Below, in pieces: positions 56,912 through 64,000 of a DNA stretch of 64,000 bases. How positions within the stretch are numbered: the stretch's first letter is position 1; the number at the start of each line of letters is the position of its first letter. Position numbers and translations under genes: made by a program. The stretch lies in NCBI RefSeq assembly GCF_018595675.2, contig NZ_CP092333.1, positions 1,760,001 through 1,824,000 on the forward strand. Direction: 5' to 3'. Under the pieces are notes generated by a model. The model ran no database searches. It saw only the letters and a list, made by a program, of their open reading frames with translations, and was not told where the DNA came from. This stretch comes from Flavihumibacter fluvii. GTDB lineage: Bacteria > Bacteroidota > Bacteroidia > Chitinophagales > Chitinophagaceae.

Positions 56912-57800
56912 TCCTATCTATTTTAGGTTCAGTTGAAGATACCAAATCATCCTGACGCGATGAGATGAACATTAAAACTGCGGTGTACATTACGACACCG
57001 CATACCACCCATTTTAATGCATCGAGCGGCAATGATTTCACTAAATAGGCTGCTATGAAAACGCCTGCCACGCCGGCTACTGTTAATGAGATCGACGCTT
57101 TCGGGTCGTAGGCATTTTCTTTTACAAACTTTGCCCCGCCTGCAGCCATGAGCATGGCCGTGGCTGTCATCATGATCGGGAAAGCGGTTGCAGGATGCAT
57201 TCCGAGTGCATACACCATTGCCATGCATGGCGCGTAAAAACCAACGCCTATTGTCTGAAGGGCACCAAATACGAGGCTCATCAGAATAATAACGGCAAGC
57301 TTCCAGCCATAAAGTCCAATCGCTACCCCGCCAACAGGCATGAGTTTCAGCTGCCCCGCAAGTATTATACATGCTACCACCATTAAAGCTGCGCCCATGG
57401 CAGCCTGGATTTTTCGCCTGGACAGCCTGGAAACGACACCTGCACCCAATAAAGCGCCGACGGGGGCTGCAATTGACATAGAGACAAGTGTAAAAGGATC
57501 GACTTTCACAGCTGTCATAAAAATAAAGGACTGGGTTACGGTGGGTATGGTATTTCCGACATTCATGGTGCCGGGAATAAGCCTGTCGTCGACCAATTTG
57601 AAAAATTTAAATACGGCAGCCTGCTGGGCAAAACTTCCGATGCCCAGCGTATCGAAAAAATTGCTGATGAATCCGGTGGCGAGAAATCCCGACCAGGGTT
57701 TGCCTGAAAATTTTCTTCTGTTCCGTATTACATCCCTGAAATAGTAAAAACCAAAAAAACTTGTCATCAGTCCGAGAACTGCCTTTAGCATAAACGCCAT
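56889..57800 (-). CDS. TauE/SafE family membrane permease
   Basis: 303 residues with about eight hydrophobic helices in two repeats. The segments TLGIGSFAQQAAVFKF and GVGFYAPCMAMVYALG occupy the positions of the family's conserved helices. The family exports sulfite, sulfoacetate or related anions; the substrate here is unknown. It overlaps the dipeptidyl peptidase start by 23 bases, so both are probably co-expressed. Three GAGCCAATTA boxes lie 118-169 bases upstream. Confidence 0.85.
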   Translation of the reverse strand: MAFMLKAVLGLMTSFFGFYYFRDVIRNRRKFSGKPWSGFLATGFISNFFDTLGIGSFAQQAAVFKFFKLVDDRLIPGTMNVGNTIPTVTQSFIFMTAVKVDPFTLVSMSIAAPVGALLGAGVVSRLSRRKIQAAMGAALMVVACIILAGQLKLMPVGGVAIGLYGWKLAVIILMSLVFGALQTIGVGFYAPCMAMVYALGMHPATAFPIMMTATAMLMAAGGAKFVKENAYDPKASISLTVAGVAGVFIAAYLVKSLPLDALKWVVCGVVMYTAVLMFISSRQDDLVSSTEPKIDRNEYQKDM

Positions 57801-57917
57801 AGCCTGGTTTTAAATTTTCAGGCAGGAAGATATATTTTTCCCTTATCTCTTTCACTGTAGGTTGGATTGCATGGAATGTTATGCAATGACAGCGAACCTG
57901 GATAGAGAAAGGAGTCT

Positions 57918-57969
57918 GAGCCAATTATTTGCATTAATGAGCCAATTACTGGAAGTCTTGAGCCAATTA
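57918..57969 (+). promoter_or_regulatory. three GAGCCAATTA boxes at 21-bp period
   Basis: Exact 10-base copies at 57918-57927, 57939-57948 and 57960-57969. The period is two helical turns, so all boxes face the same side of the DNA. They lie upstream of the TauE/SafE-dipeptidyl peptidase operon. The surrounding 469-base gap (57801-58269) has no gene that I can support. Confidence 0.5.
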
Positions 57970-58190
57970 GCATAGACCAAAGTGGTCAATAACCGCCCTT
58001 GCCGAATTGTTGTACCAGGTGCTTTGGCAAAGAAATTGTGCAGGAAAAAAATGGTCATGACCGGCTTCAGCAGGCCCTTCCATAAGGTAAGTGTGCAGTA
58101 AATCGAAGATTGGTATTCTTTTTGCGGCATATAGTATAGCATACGTGCCTACCCTATAACCTACCTTTTCATGAGCCAATACAGTTCCCC

Positions 58191-58230
58191 ATCCTACGTA
58201 ATCCTACGTCATCCTACGTCTTCCTACGTA
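58191..58230 (+). repeat. tandem array of four 10-bp TCCTACGTNN units
   Basis: TCCTACGT begins at 58192, 58202, 58212 and 58222, each followed by two variable bases. The array ends 40 bases from the polX stop codon. Confidence 0.8.
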
Positions 58231-58269
58231 TTTCTCATTACCTTCTCATAACCCCGAATACACCATCTC

Positions 58270-60069
58270 CTAACCATCTGTATCTTTTCCCTGCCTGGTG
58301 CCGGAATACTTACGTTGCCTGAACCGCTCAATACCCGCCCAATTCTGCGTATTCAGGATATTGATTTTTGAACACCATCCCCGCCTGGCTACAGCAATGC
58401 CCAGTTGCATGAAATCAAACTGGCTGAGCGCATGGGCATCTGTGCTGATGGTTATTGTTACACCCTTTTCGATAGCCACTTTAACGAGGTCATCTTTCAG
58501 GTCCAGCCGCAGGAACTGGGCGTTGATCTCGATCGCAGTACCTGTTGAAACAGCCTTGTCAAATAGTTTTTCCCAATTGACCGGGTAAGGCTCCCGCCTG
58601 CCCAACAGCCTTCCACTGGGATGGCCGATACAATGTACAAAGGGATGTGCACAGGCCATTAATAAACGATCCGTGTTGTCTTTTGTAAACCCCGAATGAA
58701 TGGATGCAGTTACCCAATCAAACTGTTGCAATAAACTATCCGGCAGGTCTAGCGACCCATCGGCAAGGATGTCGACTTCAACACCTTTCTTTACAAATGG
58801 CCTGCCCAGTTTTTTATTCAGGATGTCGATCTCCTTAAACTGTTTAAGGAAATCGCCGGACTTCAATCCGCCTGCTATTCTCGAACTGGGTGAATGGTCG
58901 GTGATCACAATATATTCATACCGCGGATATTCCCTGTTGATGTATTGTGCAATGGTGGCTATCGTTTCCGCACCATCGCTCCAGGTGCTATGCATTTGCA
59001 TATCACCCCTGATATCTTTTTCTTCGACCAGTTCGGGTAATAATTTTTGTCGCGCTGTATCGATCTCGCCACGCTCTTCGCGCAGCTCGGGCGGTACATA
59101 CTGCATGTTGAACAACCGGTATATTTCTTCCTCCGATTCACCGGCCAGGCGCTTGCCGGACTTTGCGTCAAACACCCCATACTCATTGAGTTTCCATCCT
59201 TTCGATTTCGCCCAGGTACGCAATTCAATATTATGTTCCCTGGAACCGGTAAAATATAACAATGCTGCGCCATATTCATTGGCATGTACCAATCGTAGAT
59301 CGACCTGGGTATTTGTTTTTACCAATAAAATGCTCGCTTTTGTTTCTCCCTTTGCCAGCACACGCGCTACATTGGGAAGGGAAATGAATGTATTCACGAT
59401 CTTTTTCCACAACTTCGGGTCTGCCGTAGCAACCACATCGATATCGCCGATCGTTTCTTTTTTCCTGCGTAAACTTCCAGCCAGCGCAGCTTTTTTAATG
59501 CCAGGAATTGCCAGTACCTGCTGTACTATTTCATTACCGGTCTGTAAGGCATCCCACAACAACATGCGGCTATGCGCTTCCTTAAACAGCTTCAACCCCC
59601 GTTTCATATTCTCTATTTTCGCGGGGCCAAAACCACGTAAACCTTCCAGCTTTCCTGTTTCAATAGCACTAACCAGGTCCTCCTTGTTATTGATATGTAA
59701 TGCTTCATGCAATGTTTTGACGGTCGCCGGTCCAAAACCATTTATATCCATCAGTTCCAGCAATCCCGACGGCACCTCTTTTTTAAGGCTTTCAAAGGTT
59801 TTTATTTTTCCTGTCCGGAGGTATTCCATAATTTTCTGGGCAATACTTTCACCGATCCCATGGATCTTATCCAGTGTTTCTACATCACTTGCATACACTG
59901 AAATATCCTCTTTCATGTCGTTCAGTGTCCGTGAGACTTCTTCATACGCTTTCACCCTGAAACGATGCTCAGCACCGAGGTAACGATAGCAGGCAGCCAT
60001 CTGGTGGAAAATATCCGCCAGGTCAGCATTATGTCTTTCATCATAGCGGGGTGTTGCTGCAACAGGCAT
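58270..60069 (-). CDS. DNA polymerase/3'-5' exonuclease PolX
   Basis: Bacterial family X polymerase for base-excision repair, 599 residues from the ATG giving MPVAATPRY; 19 further upstream codons are not typical. The N-terminal 8-kDa-like and HhH domains (HGIGESIAQKI, INGFGPATVKTL, RGFGPAKIENM), the palm with GDIDVVAT and the later Asp, then a C-terminal PHP exonuclease domain with MQMHSTWSDG, TDHSPSS and the final TDAH. Full length for the family. Confidence 0.95.
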   Translation of the reverse strand: MPVAATPRYDERHNADLADIFHQMAACYRYLGAEHRFRVKAYEEVSRTLNDMKEDISVYASDVETLDKIHGIGESIAQKIMEYLRTGKIKTFESLKKEVPSGLLELMDINGFGPATVKTLHEALHINNKEDLVSAIETGKLEGLRGFGPAKIENMKRGLKLFKEAHSRMLLWDALQTGNEIVQQVLAIPGIKKAALAGSLRRKKETIGDIDVVATADPKLWKKIVNTFISLPNVARVLAKGETKASILLVKTNTQVDLRLVHANEYGAALLYFTGSREHNIELRTWAKSKGWKLNEYGVFDAKSGKRLAGESEEEIYRLFNMQYVPPELREERGEIDTARQKLLPELVEEKDIRGDMQMHSTWSDGAETIATIAQYINREYPRYEYIVITDHSPSSRIAGGLKSGDFLKQFKEIDILNKKLGRPFVKKGVEVDILADGSLDLPDSLLQQFDWVTASIHSGFTKDNTDRLLMACAHPFVHCIGHPSGRLLGRREPYPVNWEKLFDKAVSTGTAIEINAQFLRLDLKDDLVKVAIEKGVTITISTDAHALSQFDFMQLGIAVARRGWCSKINILNTQNWAGIERFRQRKYSGTRQGKDTDG

Positions 60070-60248
60070 TATACATTTTCCCCAAAGGAAGTACAGAAAC
60101 AGCTGGCAGGTAATGAGCATGGTCAAACGGGTAAGTGACCGTGGTCATGGGCACCCTCTAAAAAAAGCCACTGCGAAAGGCTGCCATATAGCGGAATATT
60201 GCGTTAGTTATATTTCCCGAACGCAAAGGGTAAATAATAATTAACCGC

Positions 60249-60256
60249 TAAATTTG
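60249..60256 (+). promoter_or_regulatory. TAnnTTTG promoter element for the T9SS-sorted protein
   Basis: TAAATTTG, 15 bases before the ATG at 60272. A start about six bases downstream would give a leader of about ten bases. No -33 TTG is seen. Confidence 0.5.
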
Positions 60257-60271
60257 TAGGGCTATTTGTTT

Positions 60272-61285
60272 ATGGTGTTCCATAGTGCGATATCATTAAT
60301 CAGCAGCTGGATAATTCTCTTCCATCCTGCGGATGACAATCACTTCAACCCACCTGGAATTACGGGTATTGAGGTGGTAGGTGATACTTGTGATATCTCC
60401 GCTGCCATTTCGTTCCAGTTAATGGGTACCAGCGATGCAACCTCTTATACATGGAATTTTGATGACCCGGGATCGGGAAGCAATAATAGTATTACCGTTG
60501 ACGGGTCGCGGGGAAACAGCAATGTATCGCACCAGTTTTCCAAGCCGGGCAGGTACGAAGTGCATGTGACCTGGCAGGAGCCTGGCATGCCGGAGGCGAG
60601 GCTCTGTAAATATGTTACCATCGGACAATGTTGCGTAGGCACAAATGCGGGCACCACTACAATTTCGGTATGCGCCGACCAGTTACCCTATGTGTGGAAT
60701 GGCAGTAACTATACTGAATCCGGCAGGTATACCCACAGCTTTCAATTGCCATCGGGCTGTGATTCGGTCGCTACTTTAGTGTTACAGGTGGGTAATCCGA
60801 CGCCTTCACTCGGTAATGACACGACCCTTTGTCCGGGTGAAAAGCTGCTCCTGGATCCAGGGAATTACGACAATTACCTTTGGCAGGACCTGAGTGCCGG
60901 TAAGGTTTTTGAAGTAACCCAACCCGGACGCTATTCAGTGACAGTACAAAATGGGGGTGGCTGTTCCGGTACAGATGCCATCGAAGTGATGTATGAAAAT
61001 AATTGCGGGGATATTTATTTCCCTTCGGCCATCACTCCGAATAATGATGGGAAAAATGATGCCTTTGGTGCATTGGGGAATGTTGCATCGGTTTCCAATT
61101 ACAAGTTAGTGGTGTATAACCGGTACGGCCAGGTCGTATACAGCAGCAGTGATCCTTTTCAACGCTGGAATGGCCAGAATAGCGGTCTCCTGGTAGCCAA
61201 TTCCAATTTTGTTTGGAATGCTGCCTACAGCATCAATGGCAGGTCCCAAAAGTATAAAAAGGGAAGTCTGGCCGTGCTAAAATAA
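60272..61285 (+). CDS. PKD-type protein with gliding/T9SS type B sorting domain
   Basis: 337 residues. Hydrophobic N-terminus, then a PKD-like domain (about 35-120: TSYTWNFDDPGS, VSHQFSKPGRYEVHV), a middle domain with Cys pairs, and the C-terminal CHU_C/gliding-motility-associated domain from about 250 (IYFPSAITPNNDGKNDAF) to the end. Such domains direct export through the type IX system. The signal peptide is not textbook (MVFHSAISLISSWIILFHP) but usable. Probably surface-exposed; role unknown. Confidence 0.82.
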   Translation: MVFHSAISLISSWIILFHPADDNHFNPPGITGIEVVGDTCDISAAISFQLMGTSDATSYTWNFDDPGSGSNNSITVDGSRGNSNVSHQFSKPGRYEVHVTWQEPGMPEARLCKYVTIGQCCVGTNAGTTTISVCADQLPYVWNGSNYTESGRYTHSFQLPSGCDSVATLVLQVGNPTPSLGNDTTLCPGEKLLLDPGNYDNYLWQDLSAGKVFEVTQPGRYSVTVQNGGGCSGTDAIEVMYENNCGDIYFPSAITPNNDGKNDAFGALGNVASVSNYKLVVYNRYGQVVYSSSDPFQRWNGQNSGLLVANSNFVWNAAYSINGRSQKYKKGSLAVLK

Positions 61286-61293
61286 GGATCGCA

Positions 61294-62584
61294 TTATTTC
61301 CTGACCAGCACGATCCGGCACAATACAAACTTGTTCCTGCCGGCAGTTGTTTTAAAGCGGAAACTCAGCGAATGATTTAATTCCGTCAGGTTGATCTCTG
61401 CCATCTGCTGCATGGTGAGTTTCTGGGGATTTGGCGCATAGGCATCCCTCCATTCACTCAATTGTGTCTGCCGCTGCCATAAGGAGAATTGCACCGCATC
61501 GTTGCCCTGCCGGTAGTCGAGGTACACATCATATGTACCAAAGGGTATATCCTGGAGCGACATTTTCAGCAGGCTTGATTCTTCCACCGTATAGTACATG
61601 GCCTTGGCCGGCGTTCCGTCCCATTTCGCTTCTGCAGCAAGGCTTTCGTCCATGGCAGCCAGGGTTAGCTGCGGATATATTTCCAAAGTATCCGGGACAT
61701 ATATTTTTGTATTCGCAGCAGTCGGGGTCATTCGTTGCGGGTTGCTGCGGCTGCAATAAAAATAACTTACGGAAGTATAATCGGCCGGCACCAGGTTAAA
61801 CTCAGGGCCATGTTCCATCGTTTGCAGAAAACTCTCCCTGAAAGAGATTTTATCCGTCAGGAAAAACCGGTAGCCGCCGGTACGGCACAAGGGGATGGAA
61901 TAATCCAGCGCACCGGATAAAGGCAGGCTCATACCATCATCCCAGCAATCCAGTAAAGCATACCAGCCGCCATTGAAAAAATCTTCTGACCCGGTGCCAT
62001 GCATGCGCAGTTCGCCATCCACTACCGTAGAGTCATCCCCTTCGAAAAAACTGGTGATACCTGTGGCCAGGCCCTGGGCCTGCAGGTTAACGCCGGTGAA
62101 GTGACCCTTGCCCTTAACAGCAAGCATGGTAAAAGGCTTGCCGAGCGCAACAGGGTTCTCCCTGTTCCAATGGGCATAGAACTTACCTTCTTTTTCCGGG
62201 TCCCGCTTAATTGCACTGAACAATACACTACTGGTCATACTGATCACGCCTTGCGCTTTACTCCATTCGCTTTTCCTGTACACCAATTCGATTTTTGCAG
62301 AACGGTCAAACGGCATGGGAAACAAAGAATAAAAGCGTTTCCCATCAGACCCTGCCATCAAACCCTGCATGGATGCCCTGCCAAATGAGAAGCCAAAAAA
62401 ATCAGCCAGCGGACAATATACCGCCGGATCAATATCCCCGTCCCAGGTGATTTTAAGATCGATGCTTTTGGCCAATGTATCTAACCGGACAGCAGAGATC
62501 AATTCCAATCCCCGGATGCGACCGGCTTCATTGCCCTGGTATATTGTAGTGGTTGTTCCTGGTGTAAGGCTGATGTTTTTTTTT
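61294..62584 (-). pseudogene. GH172/DUF2961 protein, C-terminal part (out of frame with its start)
   Basis: Main part of a DUF2961 protein, a family now classed as GH172 (fructofuranosidase/arabinofuranosidase types). The frame is continuous from the A-run through NISLTPGTTTTIYQGNEAG to the final IVLVRK. It holds the family motifs FFEGDD and ELRMHGTGSEDFFNGG with the acidic active-site residues, and a C-terminal beta-sandwich. No start codon suits it alone (TTG at 62508 is internal). Removing one A from the A9 run joins it to the N-terminal part. Sequence error, slippage or true mutation are all possible. Confidence 0.8.
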
Positions 62585-63262
62585 AATTTCCGTAATTGGT
62601 GAACTGGTATACAAATTTCTGGCGGTCAACTTCTCCTGGCTCCAGGTATTCCTTAGCTGTTCCAGGGCTTTCTTTTCTTCAGCATCGAGCTGAAAGGAAA
62701 AACTTTTCACCTTTGTTGATGCCGGATACAAATGATAGCCCACCTGGTGGAAGCGGGTTATCTTTCCCCGTAAAACAATTTTACAGAATTTACCAAACGG
62801 TATGGGCAGGTAACAGTAATATCCACCCAGTTGGTTAGCACAAAGCGGCGCAACAAAAGGGAATACCTTACCCGTGAAAAGGTCGATATAACGGATAGAA
62901 AAGGCGGCGCGTGCACTATCATCAATAAAAAAATCCAGGGTATCTTCTGTTGGTGTTGGCGTCCAAATGCGGTTAATCACACCCGGCCCCTGCTGTTCAA
63001 AGATCACCAAAGAACTGTCCGGATTCCGGCGGACAAAGGAATAAGTTCCGTTGAATCCATCATTATTCATACCGGTGCGATCATAGGTAGATACCTGTGC
63101 TGCATAAGTATTTCCGGCATATACCGGCAATGCAGAAAAGTCGTAGAACTGCTGTAAATAAGCAGCCAGCCTGTAGGGTTGTTGATGGTCAGCCTGCCTT
63201 TGTGCCATTACTGGTAATCCGGCAACTGCCCATAAGATGGAAAAAAATACTGCTTTGTTCAT
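62528..63262 (-). pseudogene. GH172/DUF2961 protein, N-terminal part (ends early after the A-run)
   Basis: From the ATG giving MNKAVFFSIL with a signal peptide ending at VMAQ. Contains the family's N-terminal beta-jellyroll: SALPVYAGNTYAAQVSTYDRTG and IFEQQGPGVINRIWTPTPTED. After EIKKK at the A9 run the frame leaves homology (HQPYTRNNHYNIPGQ) and stops at 62528. Together with the C-terminal part the intact protein would be about 650 residues, normal for the family. The gene follows SusD on the same strand, consistent with a glycan utilization locus. Confidence 0.78.
62576..62584 (-). other. A9 homopolymer at the GH172 frame break
   Basis: Nine A residues on the coding strand exactly where the two reading frames part. 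Eight As would restore one frame (E-I-K-K-N-I-S-L). Such runs are prone to polymerase slippage and to sequencing error. Confidence 0.85.
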
Positions 63263-63324
63263 TGCCAGGTTTTTAAACAATCTAAACAATATCCCTAAAA
63301 AAAAGAGCAGGAATACCTGGTGCC

Positions 63325-63356
63325 AAAAAAAATCCCCCAAACTGCCTTTGGGGGAT
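63325..63356 (-). terminator. intrinsic terminator downstream of susD
   Basis: On the minus strand ATCCCCCAAA and TTTGGGGGAT form a perfect ten-base stem with a five-base loop, followed by eight Ts. It stands 23 bases after the SusD stop and 62 bases before the GH172 start. Confidence 0.9.
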
Positions 63357-63379
63357 GTGCCAACATTAACCTATCTAAC

Positions 63380-64000
63380 CTACTGTTCTGTATTCGGTAA
63401 AGGGAATTCACTCCACACATCGTCATCGGTCCTGTCTATTGGCAGGGTTGACAGGAGGTCATACCTGCGCATGTCAATCCACCGATGTCCTTCAAAAAAC
63501 AGGGAATAACGCCGTTGCTCCAGCATTTCAGTGATCAATGCCGATTGTGTAACTGCTCCCGCATATGGAAGTAAATTATGTTCTGTGCGAATCCTGTTCA
63601 GCGCTGTCACTGCATCTGTCAATCCGGCTCCACCCAGTTGAATATTCGCTTCAGCGAAAATCAGGAGGAGTTCTTCATTCCTGATAATGGGAACAGGCGC
63701 GGTACTTGAAGTATATACCCAAACATCGTGATCGCTGGTAAGGCCACTGCTGGTAGCTGGTGAAGTCCGTAAACTGGCTTTGTTGATCCGGTCATCACCG
63801 GCTTCAATTTCAGAAGTATATGTCGGGTGTGCCAGCCTGACCTCGCCCGCCTGGTTCTGCGGAAAGAAGGCCGGGTTCAACTGGTCTCCGGTTCCTGTTC
63901 CGAATACATTGTAAACACCAGTAGAAAAATCACCCAGTGGCGCGAAGAAAGATTCATTCACTGCTGTAAGTGCAGCGGCCCATTCCTTGCGGTAAATGGC
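63380..64000 (-). CDS. SusD/RagB family glycan-binding lipoprotein, C-terminal part (5' end outside window)
   Basis: About 206 codons are present, open to the window edge; the GTG at 63961 is internal. The C-terminal SusD domain is clear: IRNEELLLIFAEANIQLGG, ALNRIRTEHNL, EMLEQRRYSLFFEGHRWIDMRRYD, the last being the signature end of the family. SusD proteins sit on the outer-membrane TonB receptor (SusC) and bind glycan; susC should lie upstream beyond the window. Followed by a terminator and the GH172 gene. Confidence 0.93.
   Translation of the reverse strand, partial: AIYRKEWAAALTAVNESFFAPLGDFSTGVYNVFGTGTGDQLNPAFFPQNQAGEVRLAHPTYTSEIEAGDDRINKASLRTSPATSSGLTSDHDVWVYTSSTAPVPIIRNEELLLIFAEANIQLGGAGLTDAVTALNRIRTEHNLLPYAGAVTQSALITEMLEQRRYSLFFEGHRWIDMRRYDLLSTLPIDRTDDDVWSEFPLPNTEQ

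Noticed and set aside
57879-58179. Two overlapping minus-strand frames (87 and 70 codons) upstream of the TauE/SafE gene
   Set aside because: They cross direct repeats and a palindrome in different frames, lack domain patterns and look like repeat-derived sequence.
57918-58230. CRISPR array
   Set aside because: Repeat units are 8-10 bases with 2- or 11-base gaps, far too short for CRISPR repeats and spacers, and there are no cas genes.
58700-59983. 427-codon plus-strand reading frame opposite polX
   Set aside because: Ser-rich, no domain logic, no promoter; it lies wholly inside the well-supported polX gene on the other strand.

Overview
The window is a stretch of a Bacteroidota chromosome, most likely from the Chitinophagaceae or a near relative. 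This is inferred from the gene families (DUF3822 beside rsmD, DUF4249, SusD, a type IX secretion sorting domain, a short primary sigma factor without region 1.1), from the general lack of Shine-Dalgarno sequences, and from repeated TAnnTTTG promoter elements just upstream of starts. There are no rRNA genes, no CRISPR array and no intact insertion sequence. One tRNA-Ser(UGA) has a complete promoter and terminator.

Region 0-17.9 kb is mostly housekeeping. It holds the end of a P-type ATPase and a GNAT enzyme; an S41 protease and a porin-like protein next to a LytS/LytTR two-component pair; then a tightly coupled leftward run DUF3822-rsmD-bioD-5-FCL-lpxK-rnr with rluF behind it; a MATE pump; trxB-folB-TPR; a DUF4249 lipoprotein; and the primary sigma factor with its terminator. 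Region 17.9-29.2 kb has purM, ribF, holA, a membrane-anchored coiled-coil protein, several outer-membrane proteins (one of 1167 residues) and a YbiT-like ABC-F ATPase.

Region 29.4-41 kb has a membrane-bound AraC regulator, a large arylsulfatase, small membrane and cytosolic proteins, the sdhCAB succinate dehydrogenase operon, a PUR-alpha-like DUF3276 protein and an MsbA-like ABC exporter. Region 41-50.3 kb is catabolic: a Tat-exported sugar isomerase-like protein, a ferritin-like/haem-binding lipoprotein pair, an esterase, and a seven-gene leftward operon that can be read as a complete non-phosphorylating L-fucose (6-deoxyhexose) pathway: FucP, a keto-deoxy-fuconate dehydrogenase, a diketo-acid hydrolase, a lactonase, a fucose dehydrogenase-like SDR and a UxaA-type dehydratase.

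Region 50.5-64 kb carries the tRNA, a Crp-type regulator with DoxX and VOC proteins, lipoproteins, a dipeptidyl peptidase IV overlapping a TauE/SafE permease, PolX, a T9SS-exported PKD-type protein, a frameshifted GH172/DUF2961 gene and the end of a SusD gene that probably marks a polysaccharide utilization locus.

The least ordinary signals are: short-period (7 bp and 10 bp) repeat arrays placed at gene ends, in two cases as inverted pairs; a 19-bp dispersed repeat, one copy of which is a terminator; three exact GAGCCAATTA boxes at 21-bp spacing; an SDR whose catalytic Lys is Asn; an ABC-F protein with one degraded ATP site; and an A9 run that splits the GH172 gene.
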